Positions 1-9,284 of a stretch of DNA of 64,000 nucleotides are shown one piece after another (positions within the stretch are counted from its first letter, which is position 1; each line of letters opens with the position of its first letter). A program made the translations under genes and the position numbers. The stretch is taken from contig NC_087068.1 in NCBI RefSeq assembly GCF_963678635.1, positions 20,564,914-20,628,913 on the forward strand, in the 5' to 3' direction. This stretch comes from Symsagittifera roscoffensis (taxonomy: Eukaryota > Xenacoelomorpha > Acoela > Convolutidae). Under the pieces are notes generated by a model. That model ran no database searches and was not told the DNA's origin. It saw nothing but the letters and a program-made list of their open reading frames with translations.

Positions 1-82
1 TGGGACATGATCAGTTTTGGCATGATACACAATTTTCTTCACAGAATCTTCTCTTATTATTTTTTGAATCTCATTGGGTAGT

Positions 83-427
83 TCACTGCTGGTTAGATCC
101 ATTTGAACTCCTGGTTGACGTTTGGGCACTAAGACTAGCTTGGGAAGACAAAGACCGCGCTTGCTGGGTAACATTACTGATGTATTTGAATCGTTGAAAG
201 TAGATGAATTGGTCAATCACGGGGAAGAACCTCCTCAAAGTGCACAACTCTTCTTCAGAAAGTGTAACTTGTACTTTTCGTTGAACTACTTGGCCTCTAA
301 AATCAATGCGTTCAATCCTGGTCAATGAAATCTTTATGTTACTTTCTGGTGTCATCCAAGCACAAAGAACTGAATTTGGAGATATGTATGTCTCCACTTT
401 CCCCTGACGCTCGTTGTTGACACTCAT
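83..427 (-). CDS. Small ORF, possibly PC4-like single-strand DNA-binding domain
   Basis: A 114-residue ORF and the last gene of a minus-strand block. Residues about 30-75 have alternating beta-like segments (NIKISLTRIE, then KVQVTLSEEELCTL) followed by a short helix (FFPVIDQFI). This order resembles the PC4/p15 coactivator fold, a single-strand DNA-binding domain, but the resemblance is to the pattern only and I see no diagnostic residue. The C-terminal 25 residues are Ser/Gln-rich and probably disordered. It overlaps the end of the exonuclease-like ORF upstream by about 90 bases in another frame, as in compact viral or transposon genomes. It could equally be an unrelated small basic protein. 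Confidence 0.35.
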   Translation of the reverse strand: MSVNNERQGKVETYISPNSVLCAWMTPESNIKISLTRIERIDFRGQVVQRKVQVTLSEEELCTLRRFFPVIDQFIYFQRFKYISNVTQQARSLSSQASLSAQTSTRSSNGSNQQ

Positions 428-930
428 TTTTCAACCAATCAAAGAACGCTTTCGACTTTTTAAATGCACAATGATTTTTAGAGTTATGGTGCGGTAGGTG
501 TTTGTTACAATTCACAAAATTCTTGAAATATAATTGTTCGACTCGTGGACAGCCCAAATCGTCAAGATTCACAACTTTACGGTCTAAGTATTTGGATAAA
601 AAATCAGCTTTTTCTTTTCCTTTGGCGTAGAATACAGCATTGGGGTTTCTTAAGACAAAACTTTGAATGATTTGGTTCAAATTCAGGTATAAATAATCAC
701 CGCTATCCCAATGAAGTCCGTGCAAATAATTTGTCAGCCAGGGAATTGAAATTAACTGGAGGTAGAAAAACTAGGGAATCACTGTAGTCGGAAGTTGTTA
801 TAGCTAATTCTTTTACTATAAATGTGTTTTTCTGGTGTCGAAATCCCTCAAAATCCACCACAACTGATTTTTCCTTCAGCATTCTAATAAATGGTAGAGT
901 TTCGGTTTTTTCAGTTTGATATACAAACAA
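339..930 (-). pseudogene. DEDD 3'-5' exonuclease-like protein, frameshifted
   Basis: Two minus-strand frames, 930-703 and 725-339, form one protein-like unit. The first part has a hydrophobic strand followed by DFEGF, matching the D-x-E Exo I motif of DEDD (RNase H-fold) exonucleases. The second part has the block KGKEKADFL..VVNLDDLGCP, then C-x2-H and HCAF near the end, in the position where Exo III is expected. The frames swap at about 703-725, inside the overlap, so the copy is frameshifted unless slippage is used. Exonuclease function is inferred from motif order alone, and the canonical final Asp of Exo III is not evident. Its neighbours are small ORFs in the same direction, which suggests a mobile or viral gene block rather than a host gene. 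Confidence 0.4.
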
Positions 931-1313
931 AACGTAATTCCACTCAAGTGACCAATCAAACTACTGTTGCATTTCCATGGTAAAACATAGCAGTGGGTGG
1001 GACCAGTGTTATAAACTTCGCGGACAAAACCGGCGGCATCGTGTAAAATAGCATGCATTCGTAAAATTTTCGAATCATTTAAATATTTATCCAAAGAAGA
1101 ATTGTCTATACCAATCAGACCCCCATAGGGTCTCAACTTGATAGCAACATCGTAATTTATATCATTAGTAGTTGAGAAGAAGAACAGTGAACATGCAGCT
1201 AGGAAATAAATTCGACGGTTGGTGTTTTCCGGATAGGTTTTTTTCAAAGTAATAAAAATTTCATGAATAATTTCCAAGTCTTTTGAAGTAACTCTACGTT
1301 TTTCCAATTTCAT
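876..1313 (-). CDS. Hypothetical protein of the minus-strand ORF block
   Basis: A 145-residue ORF opening with a true ATG in an A-rich context. The N-terminal 30 residues are basic and helical. Residues about 85-125 contain a compact segment, HAILHDAAGFV, then GPTHCYVLPWK and GHLSGITFCLY, whose His, Asp, Gly and Trp pattern looks like conserved protein rather than noise. I do not recognise the family. It overlaps the start of the exonuclease-like ORF by about 55 bases in another frame, consistent with a tightly packed polycistronic or overlapping gene block. Its start lies 133 bp from a divergent plus-strand ORF. Confidence 0.45.
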   Translation of the reverse strand: MKLEKRRVTSKDLEIIHEIFITLKKTYPENTNRRIYFLAACSLFFFSTTNDINYDVAIKLRPYGGLIGIDNSSLDKYLNDSKILRMHAILHDAAGFVREVYNTGPTHCYVLPWKCNSSLIGHLSGITFCLYIKLKKPKLYHLLEC

Positions 1314-1446
1314 TTTTTTTTAAATTTTTCCAGCACTTCTCCGACCTGCTGAATTTCAAGCCAGTGGAAATGAAAGTAACCTTCTAGATACCACTTACTC
1401 ACTCCTATTTCTAACTAATGATTTCAACCTATTTTCATGTGTTTAG
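1314..1446. promoter_or_regulatory. Short divergent intergenic region
   Basis: This 133 bp gap separates the minus-strand ORF starting at 1313 from the plus-strand ORF starting at 1447. A shared divergent promoter is inferred from layout only; no clear TATA element is visible. The sequence just before the plus ATG (pyrimidine-rich, ending TTTAG) also looks like a 3' splice acceptor, so the plus ORF may be a downstream exon. Confidence 0.25.
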
Positions 1447-1797
1447 ATGGATATTCCCCTTGGTGGTCTCCACGAGTCACCCATTGATTTGCCTTATGTG
1501 GGACCTGGAACTCACGAAGGCAAAAATATCTTTGGTGTGACCGTAGAGTTTACCCCGGCCACCACTGCAGCGAATTTTAAGCTGCATTACATTGAGGTTG
1601 CATTTGAGAAAAAGGAGGGCATATTTGAATATGTGTGTGTTGATGTGGGGAGCATGGAAAATTTCTGGCTGTGCGAGTCTCTGGGTGCGGGATTCGAGAG
1701 TACTGAGTGGCGCTTCAAATTTCAAATGGAGCGTCTAGTCAGTATTCTTCATGTCCCTTGGTCGGATCCCGAAGACGACATGCGGATGTGGCCGTAA
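1447..1797 (+). CDS. Hypothetical acidic protein
   Basis: A 116-residue ORF from ATG to TAA with no long homopolymers and a balanced amino acid composition, so it is probably coding. It has beta-like segments (IFGVTVEFTP, LHYIEVAFEK, FEYVCVDVG) and ends acidic with two Trp residues. I do not recognise it. It runs divergently from the minus-strand block, and the AG just before the ATG allows an intron upstream. Downstream sequence from 1800 is T-rich and looks like 3' flank. Confidence 0.45.
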   Translation: MDIPLGGLHESPIDLPYVGPGTHEGKNIFGVTVEFTPATTAANFKLHYIEVAFEKKEGIFEYVCVDVGSMENFWLCESLGAGFESTEWRFKFQMERLVSILHVPWSDPEDDMRMWP

Positions 1798-2064
1798 ACC
1801 CTTCCTCTGCTCTCCTATCCGTACTCTTGTTAACATTCCGTTTTTATTTTATTTTTTCTTTTTTTTATATGTTACTTTATCTATTATTTATCAAGTCCTC
1901 TTTACCTTCTTACCCTCTTATTATTTGTCACGTCCTTCCTCCTTCTCAAGCAGGTCAGTTTTTTAATGGGGTCTCAAACTTATTTAGTTGAACAGTGGGA
2001 AAGTTTGGAAGGGATTAAATTTAACCACCGCGCGAAAATAAATACCAAAGTATTTTGTCTGTCG
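1798..2064. other. T-rich non-coding flank
   Basis: Pyrimidine-rich sequence with long T runs after the 116-residue ORF, then ordinary AT-rich DNA. No gene or repeat seen. Confidence 0.5.
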
Positions 2065-2198
2065 GTGTCCTAAGAGAGGGGTCTTTTTATTTCGGGCAGG
2101 GTACTTTGGGGTCTTTAAAAAAGATGGGTCCTTTTGGACCCTACTTTTGGTAGGACCCCAAAGACCCCTACCGTCGAAAAGACCCCCCCTAAGGACAC
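2065..2198. repeat. Imperfect foldback element, ~134 bp
   Basis: The ends are inverted copies: GTGTCCTAAGAGAGGGGTC at the left matches the reverse complement of the right end (GACCCCCCCTAAGGACAC), with internal GGGGTCTTT / AAAGACCCC pairing and a TTTTGGACCC centre. It would form a long GC-rich hairpin. It looks like a small foldback MITE; no target-site duplication was found. Confidence 0.65.
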
Positions 2199-2654
2199 AC
2201 GGCGGATTACAATACTACTAACGACCTTAAACAGTTTCCAAAAAATAATTCTCCCAGTGTCCTGAAAAACTGGTCAAAATTGTAGATTTTTACTACAATT
2301 GCGCGGAATACGCGATAGAGTAACGTTCGTTATCTGGTAAATTAACAGTTTTTTAAAAATAATTTTAGGCTCACTAAACTTGGTTTCACTATCAGGAACA
2401 CTAGTTTGGGATATTGCTTCCAGCGCTTATTGGACAAAAAGGTTTAAAAATTTTTGTACAAAACATACGAAACAATTTTTTGAAAATTTTTATTTTTTTG
2501 TTTCATTTTTGTTGCTCGGTGTTAATTTTTGAAAACAAAATTTGTCGACCAAGCCTAATTTACTATTTTTCTGCGCGATCGTTTAGTCCTTGAATCACAC
2601 CACTCAAAAAGAACTAAACTTATTGAAAATTTAGTGTAGTTTTTTCATGAATAA

Positions 2655-2693
2655 TGTCGGAACATTCTGTGCACATTAACCGACTATCCTTGC
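2655..2693 (-). repeat. Copy of hairpin-terminus repeat family
   Basis: Read on the minus strand it runs from ACAAGGATAGTCGG through GTGCAC to AGAATGTTCCGAC. The same layout (AACAAG, short inverted repeat, AATGTTCCGAC) recurs near 14541, 46411, 47300, 55900, 57100, 57690 and 62220. Confidence 0.5.
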
Positions 2694-2879
2694 TCATATC
2701 AAATTCTGTTAAGAAAAAGCGTCACAAAATATCAACGGCTTTTAAGGATTTTTCAGACAAGATTTGAAGAGTCTGAATGATTTTCTTCAAATCTGCTTAA
2801 GCCGCCTAAAAACTCACACCGGTCAAACCATGTTAAAAAGTCACTCGAACCGCTCAAATCTTGTAAGACTCGTGTAACT

Positions 2880-3060
2880 TTAATTTGGCCATGCTAGTCG
2901 TGGATAACTTTCCTACGGTTGCGGCGGTCGCGGTTAATTATCTTCGCGCCGCGCGCCGACACAATGCCTCGTTCTTCAAAGTCTACAAATTTCGGTCGCG
3001 GCAGTCTGGAAATAACAAAGATCGGTCACGACTGTTTGATCATAAAACAACCTTGACCAG
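2880..3060. repeat. GC-richer dispersed repeat fragment
   Basis: A locally GC-rich stretch with CpG-rich motifs. The segment at 2988-3014 (TTCGGTCGCGG..GTCTGGAA) is repeated at about 14287-14314, and GTTTGATCATAAAA near 3036 recurs near 47609. This suggests a degraded dispersed element. The open frame across it is not convincingly coding. Confidence 0.4.
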
Positions 3061-4837
3061 CTCTCAAGTCCCGTTTTGCCTCTGTCTTATTTATTCATTT
3101 CAAAAACGAACATTTTTCTTCCGAACAGTGCTGAGCGACAAACAGTGATTATTATGGGCAAGTTTTGCTTAATTTTGAAATTTATTAGCTCTACGCCTTT
3201 TTAATGCCTTTTTTGGCTGAAATCAGCTTCTAAACTATTTGACTTGAAGAACTGTTGGCATGTTTTTCTAGATATTCTATGGCTTTAAGAGGTTTTTTAA
3301 GACTGAAAATTTAGTTTTAGTAAAAAATTTGATGGCAATTGCCTAATGGTCTAAAATGAGTTTGGTAGTCCATTAATGTTTTTCTTACAAACAAAAATGT
3401 TTTTTGATCAACCATTTCTTCTACTCCATTAAGCAAATTGGTGCATCCTTTTGTTTTCTTGGAGTTGATTATTTTCTTGGAATTACTCAAATATTTAGAG
3501 ATCAATGGTAGCACTTAGCCATAAGTTTCATTTTCATAATTTTCTTCATATGGTTCAAGCGATCTAGTAACTTTAATCTTAAAAAGTCAGAGCGCTTCAT
3601 CGAAGAAACCTCTAGAGAATTAAATAGACGGTTTGCTTCCAGGTTAAGTACAACCCGAATTGTCAGAAATTGTATAGATACAAAAGCAGAAAAATATTAT
3701 CGCGAATCGTTATGTATAAAACACACAACTGAGCATATTTAGCAGACTCTTTTATTTGAGATCACGATCTCAATATCATCTTAGGACTCGCGTTGTGATG
3801 CTGTGGTGCAAAAAGTAGACTTTAACTTATCCAAAAAAATGTGATTTTATTCTAACTTTGATTAATAGTTAAGTTTTTCAAGACGGCAAGAGTAGCGAAT
3901 TTTGAAGATAAAAACGTGTTTCTTTTGCCATTTTTAGTAAGGGGAAAGGATTCAATTAAAGATCCAAGATCTAGGCTGCAGAAGCTAAAGCAAAAGAAAA
4001 AACTGGGTGGGTAAATTGATATTGGATCACCCACATTTATCCTTCCCCGTAAAACGGATTTATTTTTGGTAAATTTTTGTAAACTTGAAATAAATTTTCT
4101 GCTAACAACATCTTACTCAACCTGTATTGAAGGAAATGAAAGACGCCAGCAAGATAACACTCTTGGAACCCTTCGTGTTTTCATTGGGTTGCTTGAAGCT
4201 GCCTAAAAAGAGAACAATTTGAACCGATTTTGAAATTCAGAAAAAGTCATAATTTTTAATTTCTTTCTCTAGATTACTTGGTCGCAAAATCCGGTAATAT
4301 TTGCACCGCAAGTGGCTTTTTTCTTGCTTCTTGGCAATAAAACCGTCTTATCTTGTAAGCCATCTTATTATATGGAATTGAAGCGCGTAATATTAATAAA
4401 ATCATTAATCTTTCAATATATCAGCAATTGCAAGTTATATTTTGAACCCAAATTGGCGGAAACTTACATTTGATAAGATTTTTACTGGTCTTTCGTCAGT
4501 TTGAATTTTTGCTTTAGATACTTTTAGACACAAACAAAATGTGATTAATGAAATTCGTAAAAAAAGTGATGATAGTTTTAATCCGACAGCTTTATCGCAA
4601 AAAATCTCCACTGATAATCAGCGAAGTTGCACCCTAGCTTACAGAAACTTTTTTGATCAGAAAACATTTCAAATCTCAGAAAAACCTATTTACTTGAGAT
4701 TTAAAAAACATTGAGAACTAGAACATAATTGAGCTTTCCGCTATATATCCTCAAAGAGGATTGTAAGGTTTCCGAAATTAACCAATAGTTTTCTATTACT
4801 ATTATCCACAAATTTAATGTAAAACTTCGCTGTATGC
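3061..4837. other. Non-coding AT-rich DNA
   Basis: No credible gene, RNA or repeat boundary seen; the open frames here are short and of random composition. Confidence 0.5.
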
Positions 4838-5057
4838 GGAGTGCGGCCAGTATTTAGACAGCCGCGTATTCATACTGGTCAGTATTTAGACAAATACTGT
4901 TTCAACCAATCAGAATCGAGAAAAAACATAAATAATCCAAAATAAATAATAATTATTTATTACTTTCTTCTTTGTCTCGATTCTGATTGGTTGAAACAGT
5001 ATTTGTCTAAATACTGACCAGTATGAATACGCGGCTGTCTAAATACTGACATGTAAC
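4838..5057. mobile_element. Foldback MITE (Mutator-like), 220 bp, 10 bp TSD
   Basis: Two 73-base arms (4848-4920 and 4976-5048) are perfect inverted repeats around a 55-base AT-rich loop. Each arm contains CAGTATTTAGACA twice. The element is flanked by the direct repeat CGCTGTATGC at 4828-4837 and 5058-5067, a 10 bp target-site duplication within the 8-11 bp range of Mutator-like elements. The outermost ten bases of the two ends differ, so the true TIR tip is degraded or short. Confidence 0.85.
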
Positions 5058-5202
5058 CGCTGTATGCAGTCAAACCACGTACAGAAAGAAAAAAGTAAAA
5101 TCGATCTCGATCATTTATCGTTCTACCAGTGTTTTAACGGATCTATTGCACGAACATATCCAACCAATCATAGATAGCGTGACAAACAGACTGTGTAACT
5201 CT

Positions 5203-5658
5203 GGGTCTAGGACAACAAGCCGACGGGACTTCAAGCCGAAGGGACTTCAGGCCGAAAATTAAACTTTACAAGCACCTCAAATCATTATTTTTTCATCTGT
5301 AAAACGTTGCTTGTCAAAATCGTAGGCTATTTTACTCCATAATAAGCGTTATTTATGACAATGAATCACTTGGGATTGGCATCCGTTAATAATATCAGCC
5401 GGTTTTTGAAATGCATAAATTATAAACAAGAAAATTACCTTCAACCGTGTTTTATTTTTCAACTTTCCTGAACATCATTTGGAGCCTTAAAATTGATGAA
5501 AACGCTAATAAGTACCGAATAAAGATCATGAAATTGAGAAATTCTTCAAAAAAATTTCAAATTAATCATATTTCATGACTTAGAGAGAAAATTTTCGGCT
5601 TGAAGTCCCTAATTTTACGATTCGGCTTGAAGTCCCGTCGGCTTGATGTCCGGCACCC
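5203..5658. mobile_element. TIR MITE, 456 bp, 9 bp TSD (Mutator-like)
   Basis: The left end GGGTCTAGGACAACAAGCCG is matched in inverted form by the right end (reverse complement GGGTGCCGGACATCAAGCCG), and pairing continues through ACGGGACTTCAAGCCGAA. The direct repeat TGTAACTCT at 5194-5202 and 5659-5667 is a perfect 9 bp TSD, typical of Mutator-like elements. The interior is non-coding, so it would depend on a transposase in trans. Confidence 0.87.
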
Positions 5659-5997
5659 TGTAACTCTCTATATTAAATTACTTAATGAGATAAGAAGAGC
5701 AAGCCCATTTCAAATTATTCAATTGACCGGTTTTAAAAATATTTTAACTATTCATTTCTGTTAGCAGGCAATAACTATCATTTTGCATCAAGCTTTCCCC
5801 TTCACTCTTGCTCTTTGATGTATAGATTGAGTCAAAGATAGTTTAAGATTACACTAACACAATGATATTATTTAAAATTGGCATATAAATAATTTTACCC
5901 TTGTGTTAAATATGCTCAGTGACTGCTTTTCTGAAAATCACGGAAGTAAACGATCAAAACTTTTAACCAATCAGAATCCTAGATAATAGTCACAAAT

Positions 5998-6440
5998 GAT
6001 TACGTCTCAAATGGCATAATTCCCAAATGGCATAAAAATGAAATATTTCCCAAATGGCATAAATTTCATGCAACAGTTGCTTTGGAAAAATCGAGAACAA
6101 TTTTTTCATGAACAATGTGAGAAAGTTAGTCAAATTGTCAATTCAAATGTTGATTGACATTTTATCGTGAAAAATTTGTACATTTTTTTATCAAAGCAAA
6201 AAGATTAAGCTTGCGGTTATTAATAAGCTTGTTGTGGTCAACTTTTTCGACAAATTTGTTGCGTAAAATTGTTTGGAAGCAATTTTTAATCTTGTTCGCA
6301 TGCTTTCGTTCCTGACAAAATGATAGAAATAGAAATTGATAGAAAACGTTTAAATTACAATGAAAACTTGAAATTTATGCCATTTGGGAAAAGTTTCCAT
6401 TTTTATGCCATTTGGGAATTATGCCATTTGGGAAGTTACC
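5998..6440. mobile_element. TIR MITE, 443 bp, 9 bp TSD (Mutator-like)
   Basis: Both ends carry inverted copies of a ~70-base TIR built of the subrepeat CCCAAATGGCATAA. The flanking direct repeat GTCACAAAT at 5989-5997 and 6441-6449 is a perfect 9 bp TSD. The interior is AT-rich and non-coding; the small frame crossing its right end is spurious. Confidence 0.87.
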
Positions 6441-6767
6441 GTCACAAATTCATTTTTGTTGAATGCTTTATGCAGAAAACTGAAAACAAAACTGGTAAAC
6501 TGTAAACATTCTCTTGCAGTGGCCAGACGTGTTCAATGACAGTCCTTGCCTCGGTTCTGACCAGGGTTGTAAAATTTGGTATGGCCATACTATGGTGGTA
6601 TAAAATTCCATTATGGATATGGGCCTCTCGCTCACAATACATTATTACAATAATAGCAATTATGGAAAATTATGGTTAATATGGTAAATTGATAAAAGCC
6701 ATAATAAGAACAAACAATAAACACTCAAAAACAAAAACAAAATCAACGGTTTTTTTTAACAAACTGT

Positions 6768-7052
6768 TCAATCGGATCTTGCTAGTATGCGTGAAATGGT
6801 ATTGACATTCCAATAAACATGGTTGATATGCAGAAATTTTTGGGTTTCCAGATTCATTGGATTCAATTTTCTCCGATAGTCAAGCAATATACCCCGCACG
6901 ACACTGAATAACCGTTCAACTATGTTGCTGGTACATGGCACCCAATGGTAATCAGCTGAAACATGGTCAATTTTTCTCTTTTTTTCGTTGTTCTCTCTCC
7001 GTGAAAGATAAATGATCATTTTCAATCGGCTCTGGAACGCTAGAAATGCCAT
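6768..7052 (-). pseudogene. hAT transposase C-terminal dimerisation domain remnant
   Basis: Residues about 32-83 (roughly 6804-6959) have the hAT C-terminal signature: VPCTSNIVERLFS, a basic RRKLNP, then LETQKFLHINHVYW. In intact hAT transposases this segment follows the catalytic RNase H-like domain and drives oligomerisation. Here it directly follows the BED finger in another frame, with no catalytic residues between. The frame opens at a non-ATG codon. Confidence 0.82.
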
Positions 7053-7281
7053 TCACTATAAACCCGGAAACATCGAAGTTTAGGGATCCTGAACCAGTAG
7101 GAATTTTGGATTTCCAATTGGGATGGCCTTGGTCCATGTGCAAAACCAAATTTCCGTATCCTTTAGAAATATACTGCTTGTAATCATTCGAACATAATTT
7201 GCATTTGAATTGGTTCGCCCTAACATTAGTATTGAACAACTCAGACAACTGCTTGTTAGAAATAATTCTAAGAAAACGCAA
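6967..7281 (-). pseudogene. hAT transposase N-terminal BED zinc-finger remnant
   Basis: A minus-strand frame of 104 residues containing FKCKLCSNDY (Cys27, Cys30) and LHMDQGH (His48, His53): a C-x2-C...H-x4-H BED finger, the DNA-binding module at the N terminus of many hAT transposases. After the finger the frame becomes polar and ends without reaching a catalytic domain. It overlaps the dimerisation frame, so the core has been lost by deletion. It may still bind element DNA but could not catalyse transposition. Confidence 0.8.
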
Positions 7282-7858
7282 GTGGGAAGTTAGAAGGTTT
7301 CATTTCTGAGAAATCAGAAGAAGAATAAGTGTAAACTCAAGTCTTCTGAAAAGGCAATAATACAAGTATGAAAACATGGAAAGTATCAATAGTTAAAGTT
7401 TCAAAGTATCAAACATCAGTTGTAGTCTAGGTGTAGTTGTTGTAAGTAATATCATGTCAGCTTTTAACGTTTATAAATGAAAAGTGACCCTTTATTACAG
7501 TGTAACTCGTTTATTTGGACAAATCGCTGAGAGGTCTCGGAATATAAGCGCTATTAGTACGGTTCTATAACTTGGCTTACAAATCACTGATATTGCTACG
7601 AACCATTTGACCGGAATGAATTTTCGGATTCTAATTGATTTTCCAGATTCTCCAAATGAGAAGTAAGAGTCCATTTTTGAGAAAATTGTCAAGTTTTTGG
7701 TTCACTAATATTTCCATAATGGCGCAATTATGGATCAATATGGAACCATCGGCCATACATAATGGCCATAGTTTTTCAAGGCTCCTTCCATAATTGTTAG
7801 GGTATGGTATGGCCGTTATTGCCATATATCATTATTGTTTTACAACCCTGGTTCTGGC

Positions 7859-9005
7859 AGGCTCGCAAGACAAAACAGTCGGATTACAATTTTGTCTACT
7901 GATTTTGTATACCGCCAAACTTGCATAAACTGCTCTAAATTATAATATATTCTCAAGTTGTTCTCATTTTAAAAACACTCTTTTTCTTACGGAATTTCTA
8001 TCATGAATTCCATCAAAAATGTTCTACGATGGTTAGAATTTTCGCAATTTAATTTATATGGTCAAAGACACGGTTTTTAATTATGAGAAAAATTGGGCGC
8101 TCAGAATCCCATGTATTACAGTTTTCCACGTCACTATGTAGAAAAAATGCCTGGAAAGAATACGTGACCGGCCTTTTTGCATGTGTGTTGATTAGCATGC
8201 CCTAGTAAAACAATGCTGCGGACTTAGTTTAGGCCTTATATAGTCGAAATTCCATTGTTTGAAAGCGTGCACATCGTTGAATGTTTTGTAGGCCTAAAAA
8301 AATTTTTTTTATAACAAAACTAACTCTGAGACTAAACTGTTTTTGTCCAATTGAACACCTAATCAAAGCAGCTATCGCATGCTAATAAGCAAACATGCTT
8401 ATCGCAAGGTACCAAAAATCATGGATTTATAACCGACAGTTTTCCGCCAATAGTTGACAAGCATTTTTATGAACGGTTCGTGTCTCGTTTCTGACAATTT
8501 TGCAATACGTATCAGCCCAGTTGCCTTTTCTGTTGATCTTTACGGTCAGGTCAGTCTTGAGTTGAATGCTCCAAATTTTATACACTCTTTGACATATTCC
8601 TAATTTTTTAAAAATTTTCTACATACTAAATTCACATCGGATTCCTTCCTTTGAATTCTCCACAGGGACTCCAAATTAGTTTTTCTTCAATAAATTTACT
8701 GAATACTCGGAGTTTCAGTTGAAGCACGCTTGTTTTTTTTTGGCTACTTTTCTATCCGTTGATTTTACTGAAAAATGTTTTTTGTTTTGCGTAAAAATGA
8801 CACGGAAGCCTGTGAAGACCAGCAAATTTGTGCATATGATTTTTTTAACCCAATCCCGAAGATGTTTCAACGTTTTTCAGTTTTTAAGTCGATATAATGC
8901 GTTTTGAATAGTCGAAAATTTAACAATTTTCAAATTTCCAAGCTAGTTTTTCGCCCTGCATACCAACTAATACAAGAAGGTCTAATAATTAATGTTCGTG
9001 TCTCG
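7859..9005. other. Non-coding AT-rich DNA
   Basis: No credible gene or element boundary seen. Confidence 0.5.
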
Positions 9006-9284
9006 CACGCTTTTATAAATTGAGTTGCAAAATATATCCAATTAAAAAGTATGGCCAAAAAAAGCAAATTGCTTTTCACAAACTCCAATTGTTACAAAGT
9101 TTAGCTGACTGGCTGACTGATTGGACTGTTACACTCAAGTTTCAGTTTCTACTGTAATAGTCTAATCAGTCAGCCAGCCAGCCAGCCAACTTCTATAACA
9201 ATCGCAATTAATGAAAAGCAATTTTTTTTTTAATCACACATCTTTTGAATGGCTGTATTTTGGAGCTTAATTAATAAAAGCGTG
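9006..9284. repeat. Imperfect foldback element, ~279 bp
   Basis: The ends CACGCTTTTATAAATT and AATTAATAAAAGCGTG are inverted. Pairing continues inward through AAGCAAATTGCTTTTCA / TGAAAAGCAATTTT to a core of GCTGACTGGCTGACTGATT facing AATCAGTCAGCCAGCCAGCC. It would extrude as a long hairpin. No clear TSD was found; it is probably an old MITE. Confidence 0.65.

Larger units (their letters stand above)
6562..7850 (-). mobile_element. hAT transposon, internally deleted, 8 bp TSD
   Basis: TIRs CAGGGTTGTAAAA at the left and TTTTACAACCCTG at the right, flanked by GTTCTGAC (6554-6561) and GTTCTGGC (7851-7858), an 8 bp TSD with one mismatch. TIR start, TSD length and the encoded BED finger plus dimerisation tail agree on the hAT superfamily. 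Subterminal regions carry repeated TATGGCCAT-type motifs, a common transposase-binding arrangement. At 1289 bp it is much shorter than an autonomous hAT element, and the RNase H-fold catalytic core is missing. Confidence 0.9.

Noticed and set aside
1707-1991. Plus frames after the 116-codon ORF
   Set aside because: T-rich 3' flank giving Phe/Leu/Ser-rich low complexity.
7495-7825. Additional transposase exons in the hAT element
   Set aside because: The frames lie in the subterminal repeat region and have no hAT motifs.
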